Source of the DNA: Actinomycetes bacterium
GTDB taxonomy: Bacteria; Actinomycetota; Coriobacteriia; Coriobacteriales; Eggerthellaceae
Reading direction: 5' to 3'
Assembly (NCBI GenBank): GCA_023394615.1
Contig: JAEXAI010000021.1
Span: 41,480-105,479 of the forward strand
DNA: 64,000 nucleotides
Part shown: in pieces, positions 26,334-34,550 of the stretch
Numbering within the stretch: position 1 is the stretch's first letter
Layout: each line of letters begins with the position of its first letter
Notes under the pieces: model-generated
What the model was told of the DNA's origin: nothing
Databases searched by the model: none
The model's input: only the letters and a program-made list of their open reading frames with translations
Position numbers and translations under genes: made by a program

Positions 26334-28178
26334 GTGAGCAAAAAGGAGACAACTGAGCGCACCTTGAGTCGCCGTGGGTTCTTTGCCCAAGCAGCAACCG
26401 CCGCAGGGGCGGCAGCTGCAGCTGGTCTATTGGGGTCGGGCGCAGCATATGCCGAAGAGGCTGGAATGATAGGCGACTGGTCGGCTGATGGTTCCAAGGA
26501 AATCAAACTTCCGGCTAGTAAAGACACGAATGCGAGCAGTGCTGACGGCACGTATCGGGAACACAACGGTGCAATATTCGCAGCCAACGACGCCACTCCT
26601 ATTCCACCGCGTTCCGTGCCTGAGCATTGGGACATGGAATGCGAGATGTGTGTAGTGGGCGCGGGTGGCGGTGGACTGAACGCTGCAGCACGCTGCGTGC
26701 AACTAGGAGCCGATACCATTTGCGTTGAGGCGATGGGTTTGCATGGCGGCAACGCCCAAAGTGCAGGCATGTGTGGAATATTAGGTGGATCGAAACTGCA
26801 GGATAAGCAGAAGGTGGCATTTCCCGGCTATCCCTTCGATCCGCAGGCGCTGACCGATTGGGCCATGGATGAATACCACTACGCAGCCGATCCAAAATTG
26901 ATTTACCAGATAGCAGATCAGGGCGGCAAATGCATCGACTGGATGGCCGAGTGCGGAGTTGAATGGCGCTTGGGCAAAGTGCCCGTGTTCGTGGCACCGA
27001 AGCATGCGACGTTGGACCATCATGTTTTGAAGATGAAAGATGCTACCGATGCGATGTTCGTGTATGGGCAGCGCAAAGGATGCACGTATCGTTTCCAGTG
27101 TCCCGCCAGCGCATTAGTGCAAGACGAAACCGGGCGCGTTGTGGGCTTGGTGTGCGAAGATGAGAAACAAGGCGAAATCTATATCCACGCCACAAAGGCG
27201 GTTATACTCACGGCCGGTGGATTTTGCAACAACAAGGCACTGCTGGAAAAGTACATTCCCACAGCTGCTATGGGATGCGCGTCCAGCTACCTAGTGGGTG
27301 GTGAGCGCGGTGAGTGTTTCCGTATGGGGCTTGGCGTGCATGCAGACGTATCGGGTTTCAACAGTTCAGCATCGTTTGACGGCGGAGTGGATTGGGAGGC
27401 CGAAGGCGGCGATTGGGCACGTTTCCTTTATGATGGCATGACACAGCTTTCTCGCCAGCCGTGGTTCACCATCGATCGTTGCGGCAACCGTTTGCGCTAT
27501 ATGGACAGCCGCGTGGAAGAAGACGGTGCGAATGCCATTTATGCGTTGGGCGATTTGGCAACGATTCAAATGACCCCGCCAGGGCATCGCGGCTATATCA
27601 TTTTCGACTCGAAGTACGAGGATTACTTGGCCGGGTTCGCGCAGGAGCACTGCCGCAAACTGCTTACTCCCGACCTGGAACAGATTGAAAAAGTGCCCGA
27701 GCATTATCGTGATTGGCACAATGGCGTACAAGACGCTATCGAAGCCGACGTATTGAAAAAGCGCGATTCGCTTGAAGAACTTGAGCGCGATCTGGGATTC
27801 GAAGAGGGCATCATGCAAGATGCCGTGGCGAAGTGGAACGCCACGTGCGCGAAGGGTAAAGACGACTTCATGTATCCGATGAATTCCACATGGCTGCACC
27901 CCATCAGCTCGCCGCCATACTACGGCTGCCGCATCGGTGGAAACCTGTATGGTACAAAGGCGGGGCTTTTAATCAACGACCAGATGCAAGTGATGTCTAC
28001 CACGGGCAAAGCAATCCCTGGTCTGTATGCCGGATGGCATACAGCAGGCGGGGCGTGCGGCGAAAACTCCTATATCGGTGACCCGATTCTGGGTTCGCTT
28101 ATGGGAGATGTGGGGTTGGCCTTCTGCGGCGGTTATCTGTGCGGCACGAGTGCCGTTACACACGAAATGCAAGCGTAG
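26334..28178 (+). CDS. Tat-exported FAD-dependent reductase (fumarate-reductase-like)
   Basis: 614-residue flavoprotein of the FAD-binding-2/succinate dehydrogenase family. A twin-arginine signal (LSRRGFF with Arg13-Arg14, then an Ala-rich core ending GAAYA) is followed by the FAD-binding motif VVGAGGGGLNAA (about 105-116) and a C-terminal IPGLYAGWHTAGGACGENSY that closes the FAD site. In Coriobacteriia such proteins, for example Cgr2 of Eggerthella lenta, reduce diverse organic acceptors outside the membrane. The substrate here cannot be told from sequence. GTG start with GGGGGAG upstream, 13 bases after the FMN protein. Confidence 0.9.
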   Translation: MSKKETTERTLSRRGFFAQAATAAGAAAAAGLLGSGAAYAEEAGMIGDWSADGSKEIKLPASKDTNASSADGTYREHNGAIFAANDATPIPPRSVPEHWDMECEMCVVGAGGGGLNAAARCVQLGADTICVEAMGLHGGNAQSAGMCGILGGSKLQDKQKVAFPGYPFDPQALTDWAMDEYHYAADPKLIYQIADQGGKCIDWMAECGVEWRLGKVPVFVAPKHATLDHHVLKMKDATDAMFVYGQRKGCTYRFQCPASALVQDETGRVVGLVCEDEKQGEIYIHATKAVILTAGGFCNNKALLEKYIPTAAMGCASSYLVGGERGECFRMGLGVHADVSGFNSSASFDGGVDWEAEGGDWARFLYDGMTQLSRQPWFTIDRCGNRLRYMDSRVEEDGANAIYALGDLATIQMTPPGHRGYIIFDSKYEDYLAGFAQEHCRKLLTPDLEQIEKVPEHYRDWHNGVQDAIEADVLKKRDSLEELERDLGFEEGIMQDAVAKWNATCAKGKDDFMYPMNSTWLHPISSPPYYGCRIGGNLYGTKAGLLINDQMQVMSTTGKAIPGLYAGWHTAGGACGENSYIGDPILGSLMGDVGLAFCGGYLCGTSAVTHEMQA

Positions 28179-28195
28179 CGCAAGGGAGAATGACC

Positions 28196-28912
28196 ATGAA
28201 AGAGCAAAATAAAACGATGCGCAACGCTTATATAACCATGTTCGCTATAGCTGCTATCGTCGCTGTATTGGGACGCATCGGCATGATGATAATGGGTGCG
28301 ACAGGTGTGTTCACTTACGATTACATCACTTCGACAGCAGGCACGCTTTTGGACCAGATATGCACTGCGCTTACTGGACCTGCGCTGTTCGCGTTTATGG
28401 CGAGCACCGGTGTGATGTTCGCGACAATGGCAGCGGGTGTGTTGTTGTATGCGCACTTCGCTTACTGCAGTGAAGGCGACGAGGCGAACAATATCGCCAC
28501 CGCATTTTTGTGGGGGTTTCTGAGCGTGATTGTGGCCGTGGTATGCTTCGCCATTATGGCAGGCGGCATATTCACGCCGGTGCAGATGATGTCCATTGAA
28601 AACTCTCTGGCTATCGATGCGGGCATGGCGCTGATGGCAGTGCTGGTGGTGTTGGCCTTCGCCACCCTAGTAGCTGCAGCAATGCTGATGATGAACGCCT
28701 GCATTGTGAAAGGCGGTGCGTCGGGCCATGTGATCAGATGGTTCGTACTGACTGCTCTCGCATGCGGAGCTGTCGTGATGCTGCTGACCATTCCCTCGTT
28801 TGCCAGTGTGAACGTCGTCCACTTAGACGGCGTGGCGGCATCAATTTGGTTCGGACTTGACGTGATTGCCAATGTGGTGATGATGGCTGTCGCATCGAAA
28901 CTTGCAAAATAG
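28196..28912 (+). CDS. Polytopic membrane protein of the reductase locus
   Basis: 238 residues with about six hydrophobic segments (roughly 12-33, 50-80, 95-118, 135-162, 175-197, 212-235). No recognised family, no heme-ligating motif, few charged residues inside the membrane. It starts 17 bases after the FAD enzyme; ATG 28196 has AAGGGAG seven bases upstream, while an earlier ATG at 28190 is too close. It is probably cotranscribed with the reductase, possibly as a membrane partner or transporter. Function unknown. Confidence 0.7.
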   Translation: MKEQNKTMRNAYITMFAIAAIVAVLGRIGMMIMGATGVFTYDYITSTAGTLLDQICTALTGPALFAFMASTGVMFATMAAGVLLYAHFAYCSEGDEANNIATAFLWGFLSVIVAVVCFAIMAGGIFTPVQMMSIENSLAIDAGMALMAVLVVLAFATLVAAAMLMMNACIVKGGASGHVIRWFVLTALACGAVVMLLTIPSFASVNVVHLDGVAASIWFGLDVIANVVMMAVASKLAK

Positions 28913-28935
28913 CCCAATCCCCTTGAGGGCTCTAC

Positions 28936-28975
28936 GCGCCCCGACCTGAAACCTTATCGGTTTTGGTTGGGGCGC
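28936..28975 (+). terminator. Hairpin terminator ending the reductase operon
   Basis: Eleven-pair GC-rich outer stem (GCGCCCCGACC / GGTTGGGGCGC, one G-T pair) enclosing a second stem (AAACC / GGTTT). It lies between convergent genes and could serve both strands. Confidence 0.75.
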
Positions 28976-28997
28976 AACTTGTTGTGGGCGGTTTTAA

Positions 28998-29930
28998 TTA
29001 CCTAACGGGCTGAAGACGGCCGAGCGCTTCGAGACGCTCGGCCTCTTTGCGCTTTTGTACGTCGGCCATCACAACATGTCCTGCTTGTGCGATAGCGTTT
29101 TGCTGGCGCGGGCTCAAGTTTGCCCACAGGTATGTGTTGGCAACGTTGTCGAGCACACGCTCAATAGCGTTGCAGCGGTTTTTTCCCGAATCGGTGGTGA
29201 CCACGAAGACGGCTTTTCGATCGACGGGGTCTGAGAGCCTTTGCACCCAACCGCGTGCGGCAAGCCTGTCAACTGAGCGGGTGATGGTAGCCGACGGCAG
29301 CGCCAGCTGTTCAGAGAGGTTGCGCATGCGCATCGGTTCTTTCACTTCACCTAAAAGCTGCATGATGCGCGCTTCATTATATGATGCGCCCACTTGTTTA
29401 CGAAGCGCGCTTTCAAGAGCGAGCTTCAGCAGTTCAAAGGTCGAAAGTGTCCTTGAGGACATATATTTTTTCGAGAGGTCTTCAGAGACAACTGGATCGA
29501 TAGCGGCACCGGCGGTAATGGATGCCTCAAATATCCTGCGATATTCGGCTTTGCGAGTAGGAAACGTGCTGTATAGCGCCTTGACGATGGATTCATTGAC
29601 GATGCCCACGTGTGCGATTCCCGCAGGGGTGATGGAAACCAAACGGCTTCGTGCATCATCAGATGAACGCTCACGCTGTACGTAATCATGCTTTTGCAGA
29701 ATGTCGATGGTTTGCGTAAGCATATTGGGTTTCAGGCGCAGCATCTTTGCCAAATCAACCTGAGGCGTGGCAGCTGGGTGCAGCGCCAATAGCTTTACAA
29801 GCGTGCGGTATTGGGTGACATTCAAATCGCTTGCAGCGGCAAGGCCGCTCTTCAGCGCGTCATGGGTGTACTCGAAGGCGAAAAAATAAGCTGAATCGAG
29901 CCGGTGATATTCTTGTACGTTAGCTGACAT
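28998..29930 (-). CDS. Tandem-domain MarR-type regulator
   Basis: About 310 residues with two MarR winged-helix domains in one chain, the usual MarR being a dimer of about 150. First wing: SSDDARSRLVSITPAG (about 95-110). Second wing: DPVDRKAVFVVTTDSG (about 250-265). Recognition helices are LKPNMLTQTIDIL and LPSATITRSVDRL. Start ATG 29930 (MSANVQ) is preferred; ATG 29945 is possible. Downstream of and convergent to the reductase operon, so it may control it. A TGTGCT-N12-AGCACA dyad lies just upstream of the start. Confidence 0.85.
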   Translation of the reverse strand: MSANVQEYHRLDSAYFFAFEYTHDALKSGLAAASDLNVTQYRTLVKLLALHPAATPQVDLAKMLRLKPNMLTQTIDILQKHDYVQRERSSDDARSRLVSITPAGIAHVGIVNESIVKALYSTFPTRKAEYRRIFEASITAGAAIDPVVSEDLSKKYMSSRTLSTFELLKLALESALRKQVGASYNEARIMQLLGEVKEPMRMRNLSEQLALPSATITRSVDRLAARGWVQRLSDPVDRKAVFVVTTDSGKNRCNAIERVLDNVANTYLWANLSPRQQNAIAQAGHVVMADVQKRKEAERLEALGRLQPVR

Positions 29931-29956
29931 GCGAAATCCATTCATGGAATAATAAC

Positions 29957-29980
29957 TGTGCTGTATTGAATGATAGCACA
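29957..29980. promoter_or_regulatory. Inverted repeat upstream of the MarR-type gene
   Basis: TGTGCT and AGCACA arms separated by 12 bases, 27 bases ahead of the preferred start. A likely autoregulatory operator; not tested. Confidence 0.45.
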
Positions 29981-30083
29981 ATATGGCAGTAGCGATGTAT
30001 CAATACGCGTTATATAACGACCGATTCAGGGCTGGTTCTGGGATAGGCCGAGTGTGTGGGCGGCGGTGCTGGCTCATGCGATT

Positions 30084-31097
30084 CTAATAAACGATAATCC
30101 TATTGTTCTCACCAGTGCGTTTATTGTTCTTGATCTTGGCGATTTCTTTGTCGACTTCGGCGTAAATTTCGCGCATCGTTTCAACGACGAAGGCTTTCTC
30201 TTCTGAAAGAATTTGACCTTCGTCATAGGCTGCGTACACGCTGATTGAGGCGTCCACATCTTTGATGGGAAGGACCCTGATCAAGCCGGTGTTTACATAG
30301 ATGTCGTTGTATGCCATCGAATAGGGTAATACGGAATAAGCCAAATTGTTTGCCACTATCTGCTTGATGCTGGACTGATCAGTGAACGTGTAGACATTTT
30401 TTGGCGCTTCATAATTAGAGAGACCTTCTTCATCCATTGCCATAAAGGCCCTGTCGCTGAAAAGGGCCGGTACCTCCCCGACGAATTCTTCCATATAGAC
30501 GCAACCTTCATTGGCTAGGCGATGATTGCGCGAAACGAAGGCGTACATTTTGTCCTCATATATTGTGTCAACTCTCAATCCGCATCTAGCGGCAGTTGAC
30601 AGAAGCTTCCCTTTATTAGATTCCGAATAACCGCCGATGGCTATGTCCGACGATCCGTTGATGAGGCTGTCCATGATTTTGTCGGAACGAAGTTCAACAA
30701 CATTGAAATTGACAGATTCTTTTCGGTCCTTCATCTTTCTAATCAATTCCGTTGTGATGGTGTTGCAGACGGAAGGAACTGCTGTCATCGTGATGTTGCG
30801 GATGCAGGCCTCATCGTCACTCCCGAGCTCTTTTATCATCTGAAGCTGCTGGTCGATGATTTTAGCTCTTTCTAAAAGCAGTTGTCCTTTATCGGTGACT
30901 GTTACTCCATGCGGTGAGCGTTTGAAAATCTGGAACCCTACCTCGTCTTCGAGGTTTTGAATGGCCGTGCTCAAGGATGATTGTGTGATATAGAGTCTCT
31001 TTGCAGCTTTTGAGATAGTGCGGCAGTTCGCCGCTTCCAAGCAATATTGCAGCTGTTCTAGTCTTATTGTCCCCACCTCTTGAGGTTGAGTCGACAT
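30084..31097 (-). CDS. LysR-family regulator of the aryl-sulfotransferase locus
   Basis: 337 residues. N-terminal winged helix-turn-helix (LEQLQYCLEAANCRTISKAA then YITQSSLSTAIQNLEDEVG) and a periplasmic-binding-protein-like effector domain from about 95 to 310. The tail is basic (KIKNNKRTGENNR). It is transcribed divergently from the sulfotransferase-like gene 227 bases away, the standard layout for a LysR regulator and its target. Start ATG 31097, with an in-frame GTG at 31076 as alternative. The effector is unknown. Confidence 0.88.
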   Translation of the reverse strand: MSTQPQEVGTIRLEQLQYCLEAANCRTISKAAKRLYITQSSLSTAIQNLEDEVGFQIFKRSPHGVTVTDKGQLLLERAKIIDQQLQMIKELGSDDEACIRNITMTAVPSVCNTITTELIRKMKDRKESVNFNVVELRSDKIMDSLINGSSDIAIGGYSESNKGKLLSTAARCGLRVDTIYEDKMYAFVSRNHRLANEGCVYMEEFVGEVPALFSDRAFMAMDEEGLSNYEAPKNVYTFTDQSSIKQIVANNLAYSVLPYSMAYNDIYVNTGLIRVLPIKDVDASISVYAAYDEGQILSEEKAFVVETMREIYAEVDKEIAKIKNNKRTGENNRIIVY

Positions 31098-31263
31098 TAT
31101 CCACGAAAGTCATTCTAAATGAACCCGTTGGCAAAACGCCACCATTTAGTGAATTGGATACAAACGGTCAAGTAAAGAACCCATAAGTAATAGAAATACA
31201 GACAACCCCCATCTTTTATGGCAATACCCCCTATTCATACAAACGGTTTTACAAAACTCCCTA

Positions 31264-31288
31264 AACCACATAATTTAGTTATGTGGTT
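31264..31288. promoter_or_regulatory. Perfect inverted repeat before the aryl-sulfotransferase gene
   Basis: Ten-base arms AACCACATAA and TTATGTGGTT around a five-base spacer, 36 bases ahead of the start codon at 31325 in the LysR/sulfotransferase spacer. A strong candidate operator. Confidence 0.6.
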
Positions 31289-31324
31289 ATTTGTAAGTCT
31301 TATGAATCGTAGGGAGTTGGTTTT

Positions 31325-32767
31325 ATGGGATCACCATCGATACATCCAACAGGTACGACTATTTACAACCCGGATAAGTGTTTTAACGGATACACAATCT
31401 TTCCGGCGGTCGAGCACGGTGCAACTCTGATTGATATGAACGGCGGCGTGGTGAACCATTGGCACAATCTGCAGGGATTTCCCAATAAGCTTCTCCCCGG
31501 TGGGCAGGTTTTCGGTTCTTTGGGGGAGCGGAACAAGGAATACGGCTGGCAGGATCAATTGGATTTGGTTCAGGTGGACTGGGACGGCAACGTCGTTTGG
31601 GAGTTCAGCAAAAATGAGCATGTTGAAGACCCTGACATCGGCCCTCGCTATGTTGCGCGTCAGCACCATGATTTTCAGCGCGAGGGGAATCCCGTCGGCT
31701 ACTTCGTGCCGGGGATGGATGCAAAAACCGACAGCGGAAACACGCTGCTTCTGACACATCATAACGTGGTTGACCCCAATATTTCCTTGCACACCCTCTG
31801 CGATGACAGAATCATTGAAATCGACTGGGAAGGCAACATTCTTTGGGAGTGGAATTGCCACGAGCATTTCGATGAAATGGGATTTGACGAGCAGGCTAAA
31901 AACGTTATTTGTCGCAATCCGAATTTGACGGGAATCGGAACCGGCGACTGGATGCACGTCAACTCAATGAGCTTATTGGGTCCGAACAAATGGTACGACC
32001 AGGGCGATGAGCGCTTCAATCCAGACAACATCATCATCGACGGTAGAAACACCAACGTGCTGGCTATCATCTCGAAAGAAACTGGCGAGTTGGTTTGGAA
32101 GCTTGGCCCTGATTACTCCAGGGGTGCGGCAAAAGAAATCGGACAGATTATCGGACAGCATCATGCGCATATGATTCCTCAGGGTTTGCCGGGGGCGGGC
32201 AACATCCTTGTGTTCGACAACGGCGGATGGGCTGGCTATGGTTTGCCGACACCTGCTTCGCCGAGCGGTTTCTACAATGCGGCTCGCGACTACACGCGAG
32301 TGTTGGAAATTGATCCGACTACGATGAAGGTCGTATGGCAGTGCCTGCCCGCCGACTTGGGAAATCCGCAGCCGTTCCATTCGGAAAAATTCTACAGTTG
32401 CTTTATTTCTTCTGCCCAGCGTCTGCCAAATGGCAACACGCTTATAACCGAAGGTTCGGACGGTCGCTTGATTGAGATCACCGACAAACATGAAATCGTG
32501 TGGGAGTACATCTCTCCTTATTGGGGAACGTTCATGCCTATCAACATGGTTTATCGTGCCTATCGCTATCCATACGACTACGTGCCGCAAGTGGAAAAGC
32601 CCAAGGAAGTGGCAATAGAGCGCATAGACAACCTAGATTATCGTCTGCCGGGAGCGAAATCAAAGGAATTCCGTCGTTTCACCAAGGTCGAGGGGACCCA
32701 AGGGTATGGCGATGTTGATGGCTTCTGTCTACCGAAAGAAGAAGAGGAAGAGACCGAGAGAAAGTAA
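31325..32767 (+). CDS. Aryl-sulfotransferase-like protein (ASST family)
   Basis: 480 residues resembling PAPS-independent aryl-sulfate sulfotransferases, which move sulfate from a phenolic sulfate donor to a phenol through a histidine intermediate. Repeated beta-propeller blades appear as D.DGNVVWEF, DWEGNILWEW, ETGELVWKLG and DKHEIVWEY. Candidate active-site residues are in DWMHVN (about 209), GQHHAHMIPQG (about 277) and SAQRLPNGNTLITEG (about 362). No signal peptide is present, unlike characterised periplasmic ASSTs, so a cytoplasmic location is inferred. The ribosome site TAGGGAG is good. Cotranscribed with the anion transporter that follows. Substrate unknown. Confidence 0.85.
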   Translation: MGSPSIHPTGTTIYNPDKCFNGYTIFPAVEHGATLIDMNGGVVNHWHNLQGFPNKLLPGGQVFGSLGERNKEYGWQDQLDLVQVDWDGNVVWEFSKNEHVEDPDIGPRYVARQHHDFQREGNPVGYFVPGMDAKTDSGNTLLLTHHNVVDPNISLHTLCDDRIIEIDWEGNILWEWNCHEHFDEMGFDEQAKNVICRNPNLTGIGTGDWMHVNSMSLLGPNKWYDQGDERFNPDNIIIDGRNTNVLAIISKETGELVWKLGPDYSRGAAKEIGQIIGQHHAHMIPQGLPGAGNILVFDNGGWAGYGLPTPASPSGFYNAARDYTRVLEIDPTTMKVVWQCLPADLGNPQPFHSEKFYSCFISSAQRLPNGNTLITEGSDGRLIEITDKHEIVWEYISPYWGTFMPINMVYRAYRYPYDYVPQVEKPKEVAIERIDNLDYRLPGAKSKEFRRFTKVEGTQGYGDVDGFCLPKEEEEETERK

Positions 32768-32842
32768 TACGAGCGAGTCGATTTGTCGGGGGGAATGGAC
32801 CCCACAACAACAATTCGGCAGAATCATTAAGGAGGAATTCGT

Positions 32843-34285
32843 ATGGGAGAAATTGCTAAGAAAAAGGATAGAGAGGTGTTATACGCAGTCATTTACGTTG
32901 CGATTGTGGCTGTGTTTTTCGTATTACCGGCACCTGCGCCTATCACAACAGCCGGAATGAGGTTGCTCGGCGTATTCATTGCGACCGTTTTCGGGTGGTC
33001 TGCATCAAGTCGTGCATGGCCGAGTTTATTCTGTTTCGTGGCTTTCCTGTTCACGGGAGTAACCGATCTGACGGGCTTGTTGGCGGCAAGTTGGGGTGCT
33101 GATGTATTCATTTTCGCCATATTGATGTTTGTGGTTATGGACTACCTGCGCAAGTCCGGATTCTCAACATTTCTGTCAGCTTGGATGATGACACGTAAAG
33201 TGCTCTCGGGGCATCCTTACCGCCTGATTGCGATGCTTATGATAATTGCATGGGTGCTCTCAACATTTTGCGGGCCTATCCCTGGAATGTTTATCACCTG
33301 GGGTTTCATATACCAAATTTGTGAGTTGGTAGGTTATAAACGTTTGGGTAAAGAAGCTACCGCCATGATATTCGGCGTCGGGGTTATGGGTGCTTTAAGT
33401 CTTTCCACCATGCCGTTTTTGAATAACGCTTTGGTTATTCTGGCTGCTTTCACCAAGAGCACCGGCATTGAAATCAATTTGGTTAATTATCTGCTTTGCA
33501 GTATTCCCACCGACATCCTCTGCATCGCCGGTTATCTGCTTATGTGCAAATTCGTCTTCCGCATCGACGTAAGCGCATTGCAAGATCTGGATATGGACTT
33601 CATCCCGAAAGAGGATTTGGAATTCACCACGAGCGTTAAATTTGCTTTCGCATTCTTGATTATCCTTATCGCCATGCTGGTATTGCCAAGCCTGATGCCG
33701 AAGACCTTCTTCTTGACGCAATGGCTCAACGCAATAGGCTATACGGGTAAATGCTTCCTGCTTATGGGTGATTGGTCTCTCCTCAACGTGAACGGCGAAA
33801 AGGTCATGCGCGTGAGCAAGCTTGCAACTGATGGCATAAATTGGAACATGGCGTTCATGATGATTGGCATCTTTGCATTCATTGCTTTCTTGGGGGTATC
33901 CGATACCGGAATCAGCGCGTTCCTCGGTCAAGTGCTCGGGCCTGTGTTCGGTGGGCTTTCCCCGGTTCTATTCTTGTTCCTGGGTCTGGTTATCACGGTC
34001 GTGCTGTCCAACTTCTTGGCCAACATGGTAGTCGCTGTAATCATGATGACCGCTACGTTCCCGCTTGCCGCGCAAATGGGTCTTGACTTTACTCAGCTGG
34101 CTTATCTCTACACAATCGGTGCAACGGTTGCATTCTGCCTGCCTGCCGCATCGCCTCCGGGCATGTTGATGTTCGCCAATAAAGAGTGGTTGAATGCAGG
34201 TTTGATTTACAAGTACTCGCTTCCGACAATCGTTATGATGACAATCGTCGTATTTATTTGGAACTTGGTAATGTTTATGTTCTAA
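32843..34285 (+). CDS. SLC13/DASS-type anion transporter
   Basis: 480-residue membrane protein with about 11 hydrophobic segments, of the divalent-anion:sodium symporter superfamily (dicarboxylates, citrate, sulfate). The C-terminal half has the family-like segments LSNFLANMVVAVIM and FCLPAASPPGMLMFAN. AAGGAGGAATTC precedes the ATG closely. It lies 75 bases after the sulfotransferase gene; import of a sulfated aromatic or export of released sulfate is a reasonable inference, but a plain dicarboxylate role is not excluded. Confidence 0.87.
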   Translation: MGEIAKKKDREVLYAVIYVAIVAVFFVLPAPAPITTAGMRLLGVFIATVFGWSASSRAWPSLFCFVAFLFTGVTDLTGLLAASWGADVFIFAILMFVVMDYLRKSGFSTFLSAWMMTRKVLSGHPYRLIAMLMIIAWVLSTFCGPIPGMFITWGFIYQICELVGYKRLGKEATAMIFGVGVMGALSLSTMPFLNNALVILAAFTKSTGIEINLVNYLLCSIPTDILCIAGYLLMCKFVFRIDVSALQDLDMDFIPKEDLEFTTSVKFAFAFLIILIAMLVLPSLMPKTFFLTQWLNAIGYTGKCFLLMGDWSLLNVNGEKVMRVSKLATDGINWNMAFMMIGIFAFIAFLGVSDTGISAFLGQVLGPVFGGLSPVLFLFLGLVITVVLSNFLANMVVAVIMMTATFPLAAQMGLDFTQLAYLYTIGATVAFCLPAASPPGMLMFANKEWLNAGLIYKYSLPTIVMMTIVVFIWNLVMFMF

Positions 34286-34550
34286 ACGATGCTTGATGAG
34301 GGCACGTTGCAGCACAGCTTGCCTAGATTTCTCGCCTTCCACCGACGCCCGATGCTTCCCCTTGGCATCGGGCGTCTTGTGCTGTTGGGCCTCTTGCGAG
34401 ATGGTGTTTGATATCACTAGGATATTTTCGTATGTTGTAAATACAACATACAGGTAGCAAATAGCATACTATTCTCTTTTTGTTCCAAGATGAGATTCGC
34501 ACCGACCAGAGGGGCTGGTGGCGAAAGGGAATCGAAAAAGGAGAGAGTCG
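34286..34550. promoter_or_regulatory. hcp upstream region with palindromic operator
   Basis: A GC-rich hairpin at 34347-34376 (GACGCCCGATG / CATCGGGCGTC around a short loop) looks like the terminator of the transporter gene. At 34431-34450 lies a perfect dyad, TATGTTGTA-N2-TACAACATA. The size and symmetry fit a CRP/FNR-type site, and hcp genes are often controlled by such regulators (HcpR, NnrR, FNR). No such regulator gene is in the window. Confidence 0.55.

Noticed and set aside
25916..26770. A 284-codon frame antisense to the FMN and FAD genes
   Set aside because: It spans the junction of two well-supported genes and has no coding signature.
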